NCBI GenBank assembly: GCA_040755335.1
Contig: JBFMAU010000291.1
Coordinates: 1 to 10,019 of the forward strand
Length of the DNA: 10,019 bases
Direction of reading: 5' to 3'
DNA from: UBA7656 sp040755335
Lineage (GTDB): Bacteria; Acidobacteriota; Blastocatellia; UBA7656
Shown: positions 7,341-10,019 of the stretch, in pieces
Numbering within the stretch: the stretch's first letter is position 1
How the letters are laid out: every line of letters starts with the position of its first letter
Position numbers and translations under genes: made by a program
Notes under the pieces: model-generated
Told to the model about the DNA's origin: nothing
The model's database searches: none
Seen by the model: only the letters and a program-made list of their open reading frames with translations

Positions 7341-9509
7341 ATGATTGCCAAAATGTTTCGAATCCTTGCGGCGACGGTGTGCCTCTCATCAGCCGCACTG
7401 GCTCAGGGGATAATAATCCCGGACGATTGCCATCGTTGCCCGCGCCCGCTTCCGCCAAGACCTCGTCCGCTTCCGAGAGTACTCAAAGTCAAATCCATCA
7501 AGATCACAACCCGGATAGACTCGCAGGTAGCGACTACTCGCGTGGAGCAGGTCTTTGAAAATGACACGCCCTATCGATTGGAAGGGCAATACTTCTTCCC
7601 GCTTCCTGAGAGCGCATCGGTTCAGGACTTCGCCATCTATGACGGAGAGAAGCGACTTTCAGGCGAAGTGATGGAGCGACATCGAGCGCGACAGATTTAT
7701 AACGAAATCGTCCGCCGTCAAATCGATCCTGGACTTTTGGAATACGTCGGCAAAGACCTATTTCAAGCGAGCGTCTTTCCCATAGAGCCGCGCAGCACCA
7801 GAAAGATCGAACTCGCTTATTCGCAATCGCTCAAAAACGAATCGGGGACGGTCGCGTATCGCTATGAACTCGGATCGGGGCGACGAATAATTCAACAGCC
7901 CATAGGACAGATCGCGGCAAGCGTAGAAATAAATTCGCCCATCGATTTGAAGAATATCTATTCGCCCACGCACAAGATCAGCGTCACACGGGACGGCGAG
8001 CGGCGAGCGCGATTGAGCTTCGAGGGGTCGGGCGAGGAGGCGCAGAAAGACTTTCAACTCTACTACTCGCTTTCGGAAAAAGAATTCGGGTTGTCGCTTA
8101 TAACTCATCGCGAGCCTGCAAAGGACGGCTTCTTCATGATGTTGATCTCGCCAAAGGTCAACATCTCTGAAGCGGAGCGGGCCGCGAAGGATGTCGTCTT
8201 CGTCTTCGATACATCAGGCTCGATGAGCGGAGAAAAAATTCAGCAGGCGAAAGCGTCTCTTCGCTTCGGCGTGGATTCGCTCTCGGAGCGAGACCGGTTC
8301 AACATCATTTCATTCTCAGGCGAAGAGCATCTGATGAAGAGCAATCTCACTCAGGCGACGCGCGAAGCGAAAAACGGAGCGCGCGCTTTCATAGAGCGAC
8401 TGAACGCCGAGGGGGGGACGAATATCAACGATGCGCTCGTCGCGGCTATGCGACAGTTTCAAAACTCCGGGAGACCGGGGATGATCGTTTTCGTCACAGA
8501 CGGAAAGCCTACGGTCGGCGCGACTGATATCAAACAGATTGCCAAAAACGTGCAGGAAGCCAATCGCGCAAACGTGAGACTGTTTTCCTTCGGCGTGGGA
8601 CACGATCTCAACACGAACCTTCTGGACAAACTCGCTTCGGACAATCGCGGCGCGAACGATTACGTCGAGCCGGGGGAAGATTTGGAAGTGAAGGTGTCGA
8701 ACTTTTTCGCCAAGGTGAACTATCCTGTTCTTTCCGATCTTCGTCTCGATTTGGGCGGAGTCGAAGCAGATTATATGTACCCGCGAAATCTGCCCGATCT
8801 TTTCAAAGGCTCTCAACTGACGATCATCGGCAGGTACAAAAATTCGGTTTCGAATGCAACCGTCCGATTGACGGGGCGAGTGGGCGGAAGAGAGCAGACA
8901 TTCACTTTCGCCAATCAGAATTTTGCGTCTGAAAGAAGCGATAATAATTTTCTTCCGCGACTGTGGGCCACGCGAAGAGTCGGATTTTTGATGGAACAGA
9001 TTCGGCTCAATGGCGAGAGCCGCGAACTTATTGATGAGATAGTCACGCTCGGCACGCGCTACGGCATAGTCACGCCTTACACTTCATATCTCGTGACTGA
9101 AGATGTGAAGGTGGCCCTGCGTCAGGCTCAGGGATCGGGCAGACGAATGAATGAAGAGTCCAAGCGCGCGATCAATTCGGCTGCAATGGCTCCGGGAGCT
9201 TTTGAAGGAGAGGCCGGAGTGGCCCGAAGCCGAGCCGATAAGGATATGGCGCAGGCGGATCGAGCCATATCGCTCGACTCTTACCTGACCACCATCCGCG
9301 CAGTCGACAGCAAGACCTTCTCGCTCAAAGACGGCGTGTGGGTCGATACCGAGTTCAAAGAGAGCGCGGCTTTGCCGAGAGTCGAATTGAAATTCGGCAG
9401 CGATGAGTTTTTCAATCTGCTCGCAAGAGAGCCAAAGCTTGCCGAATACTTCTCGCTCGGACAAAAAGTCGTGGTCGTCTACAAAGGCAAAGTCTATCGA
9501 GTCATGTAA
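7341..9509 (+). CDS. Exported VIT and VWA domain-containing protein
   Basis: This 722-residue protein has the order seen in inter-alpha-trypsin inhibitor heavy-chain-like proteins. A signal peptide (1-21, ending 'SAALA') is followed by a Pro/Arg-rich stretch with C30 and C33 (about 24-46). A VIT domain (about 48-165) contains 'VEQVFENDTPYRLEGQYFFPLP' type sequence and 'ARQIYNEIVRRQIDPGLLE'. A VWA domain (about 284-455) has a complete MIDAS: D290-T-S292-G-S294, T360 in 'EGGTNINDA' and D387 in 'VTDGKP'. The C-terminal part carries the usual 'RYGIVTPYTSYLV' (about 573-585) and a final segment, about 655-722, typical of bacterial VIT-VWA proteins. It should be periplasmic or surface-bound; I see no lipobox and no sortase or C-terminal anchor. 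The start is ATG 7341 with a weak purine-rich GAGAG 9 bases upstream; ATG 7353 is an alternative. The MIDAS suggests metal-dependent protein binding. The partner is unknown. Confidence 0.93.
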   Translation: MIAKMFRILAATVCLSSAALAQGIIIPDDCHRCPRPLPPRPRPLPRVLKVKSIKITTRIDSQVATTRVEQVFENDTPYRLEGQYFFPLPESASVQDFAIYDGEKRLSGEVMERHRARQIYNEIVRRQIDPGLLEYVGKDLFQASVFPIEPRSTRKIELAYSQSLKNESGTVAYRYELGSGRRIIQQPIGQIAASVEINSPIDLKNIYSPTHKISVTRDGERRARLSFEGSGEEAQKDFQLYYSLSEKEFGLSLITHREPAKDGFFMMLISPKVNISEAERAAKDVVFVFDTSGSMSGEKIQQAKASLRFGVDSLSERDRFNIISFSGEEHLMKSNLTQATREAKNGARAFIERLNAEGGTNINDALVAAMRQFQNSGRPGMIVFVTDGKPTVGATDIKQIAKNVQEANRANVRLFSFGVGHDLNTNLLDKLASDNRGANDYVEPGEDLEVKVSNFFAKVNYPVLSDLRLDLGGVEADYMYPRNLPDLFKGSQLTIIGRYKNSVSNATVRLTGRVGGREQTFTFANQNFASERSDNNFLPRLWATRRVGFLMEQIRLNGESRELIDEIVTLGTRYGIVTPYTSYLVTEDVKVALRQAQGSGRRMNEESKRAINSAAMAPGAFEGEAGVARSRADKDMAQADRAISLDSYLTTIRAVDSKTFSLKDGVWVDTEFKESAALPRVELKFGSDEFFNLLAREPKLAEYFSLGQKVVVVYKGKVYRVM

Positions 9510-9515
9510 ACGAAG

Positions 9516-9543
9516 AGGCAGGCGCGCTCGTGTGCGCCTGCCT
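9516..9543 (+). terminator. Hairpin terminator after the VIT-VWA gene
   Basis: AGGCAGGCGC (9516-9525) pairs perfectly with GCGCCTGCCT (9534-9543). The stem can be extended inward by a G-T and a C-G pair to leave a TCGT loop. It begins 6 bases after the stop codon. The following sequence, TATGTGTG, lacks a true T-run, so termination is likely but may need help. A small CAGTT-GGGTG-AACTG hairpin lies a little further on at 9552-9566. Confidence 0.65.
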
Positions 9544-9600
9544 TATGTGTGCAGTTGGGTGAACTGGTTGAATGCACCAGGAACGACACCTTTTCATTAG

Positions 9601-9677
9601 CACCGCGATTGATCGCGGTGAAAAAGAGAGAGTCGCCCCAAAAACTGTTTAGGATTGAGTACAAAATAACTTCACCA
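9601..9677 (+). repeat. Left arm of a composite inverted repeat
   Basis: This stretch begins with the near-perfect palindrome CACCGCGATTGATCGCGGTG (9601-9620), a 9-bp stem with a two-base centre. After a short spacer it continues with AACTGTTTAGGATTGAG and AAATAACTTCA (within 9639-9677). Both parts recur in inverted orientation at the right end of the window: 9602-9623 matches 9998-10019 exactly (22 of 22), and 9639-9677 matches 9858-9896 at 31 of 39 positions. The spacer between the two parts is 15 bases here but 101 in the right copy, so this arm looks internally deleted. Confidence 0.7.
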
Positions 9678-9735
9678 ACCAGTGATGGGCAAAGATTGAT
9701 TCGTGCAATAGAGGGAAAACTTACGAAATTATTTC

Positions 9736-9821
9736 TTCACCGCCGAGACGCAGAGAACGCCGAGGTTTCGCAGAGGTTTATCTCTGCGTCGTCTCTGCGC
9801 CCTCTGCGCCTCAGCGGTGAA
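9736..9821 (+). repeat. Palindromic intergenic repeat of the 'HRRDAENAE' class
   Basis: TTCACCGC (9736-9743) pairs with GCGGTGAA (9814-9821). Inside it, GAG-a-CGCAGAG (9745-9755) pairs with CTCTGCG-c-CTC (9802-9812), and GCAGAG (9770-9775) pairs with CTCTGC (9782-9787) around a six-base loop. Together they form a long imperfect hairpin. Repeats with this 'CACCGC-GAGACGCAGAGA' wording occur between genes in many unrelated bacteria and are often mis-annotated as small proteins beginning 'HRRDAENAE' in one frame. That is how I recognise it. A 104-codon open frame crosses it (9549-9863) and is most likely not a gene. Confidence 0.75.
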
Positions 9822-9857
9822 CAGACTCGCTTGATCGCCTCTCACTTTCAGAGAACT

Positions 9858-10019
9858 TGCTGAAGTTATTTAATTCTCAATCCCTAACAGTTCTTCTACC
9901 CGCGCTGATAAGACACCTGCGCTCCTGACAACAAGCCGACGAATCAAAGAGCGGCGGAGGAAACTGTTGAAACAGTTCGTGGATATTGCACTCCTCCTTT
10001 CACCGCGATCAATCGCGGT
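9858..10019 (-). repeat. Right arm of the composite inverted repeat, running off the window
   Basis: This arm, read on the minus strand, starts at the window edge with the CACCGCGATT...CGCGGTG palindrome followed by GAAAGGAGGAGTGC. It then has about 100 bases absent from the left arm and ends with AACTGTTAGGGATTGAG and AAATAACTTCA. The insert contains its own small hairpin, AACTGTT-GA-AACAGTT (9962-9977). On the minus strand an open frame of 49 codons runs from the edge to TAA at 9870-9872, ending 'SARVEELLGIEN'. It lies within the repeat, so I treat it as repeat-derived, though a real gene end cannot be excluded. Confidence 0.6.

Noticed and set aside
9601..9620. CACCGCGATTGATCGCGGTG as an operator or a terminator
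   Set aside because: No T-run follows on either strand at a useful distance, no gene start is nearby, and the same sequence recurs at the window end as part of a longer repeat.
9549..9863. Plus-strand open frame of 104 codons after the VIT-VWA gene
   Set aside because: It runs through a terminator-side hairpin region and the 9736-9821 palindrome, whose translation gives the well-known spurious 'HRRDAENAE' peptide; no ribosome binding site and no conserved domain.

Overview
The window reads as a stretch of chromosome from a free-living Gram-negative-type bacterium. It is mostly housekeeping and stress-physiology genes, all on the plus strand and tightly packed, with moderately GC-rich DNA and frequent ATA isoleucine codons. 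The combination of a SagB/ThcOx-type oxidoreductase, prkA-yeaH-spoVR, an exported S1/P1-type nuclease, a VIT-VWA protein and an intergenic repeat of the 'HRRDAENAE' class makes me think of Acidobacteriota (Blastocatellia-like). That placement is inference from gene content, not proof.

Layout. Positions 1-414 hold the 3' end of a SagB/ThcOx-family nitroreductase-fold gene. truB (450-1367, tRNA pseudouridine-55 synthase) follows, with a promoter-like sequence so close to its ATG that the mRNA may be nearly leaderless. Positions 1368-1655 hold no gene. They contain an extended -10 promoter and a leader of about 240 nt with several stem-loops and an intrinsic-terminator-like hairpin, which looks like an attenuator or a small RNA. 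Next comes the conserved set prkA (1656-3581), yeaH/yhbH (3666-4829) and spoVR (4835-6259), with a TTG-started, secreted S1/P1-type nuclease (6281-7177) appended. Two consecutive intrinsic terminators sit between prkA and yeaH, so prkA is probably expressed more strongly than the genes after it. A long inverted repeat (7231-7296) separates this set from a VIT-VWA exported protein gene (7341-9509), which ends at a strong hairpin.

The last 510 bases (9510-10019) hold no convincing gene. They contain that terminator-like hairpin, then a nested inverted-repeat structure. Two inverted copies of one repeat (9601-9677 and 9858-10019, the latter running off the window) flank a separate long palindrome (9736-9821).

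How the genes work together. PrkA is an AAA+ ATPase/serine-kinase-type protein, YeaH is a protein with a von Willebrand A-like MIDAS motif, and SpoVR is their usual genomic partner. The trio is linked to starvation and stationary-phase responses in enterobacteria and to sporulation in Bacillus. The downstream nuclease and VIT-VWA protein are both predicted to be exported; a link to the trio is suggested only by proximity. I saw no defence island, CRISPR array, tRNA, rRNA, transposase or phage gene. The least explained signals are the prkA leader RNA and the composite inverted repeat at the right end.
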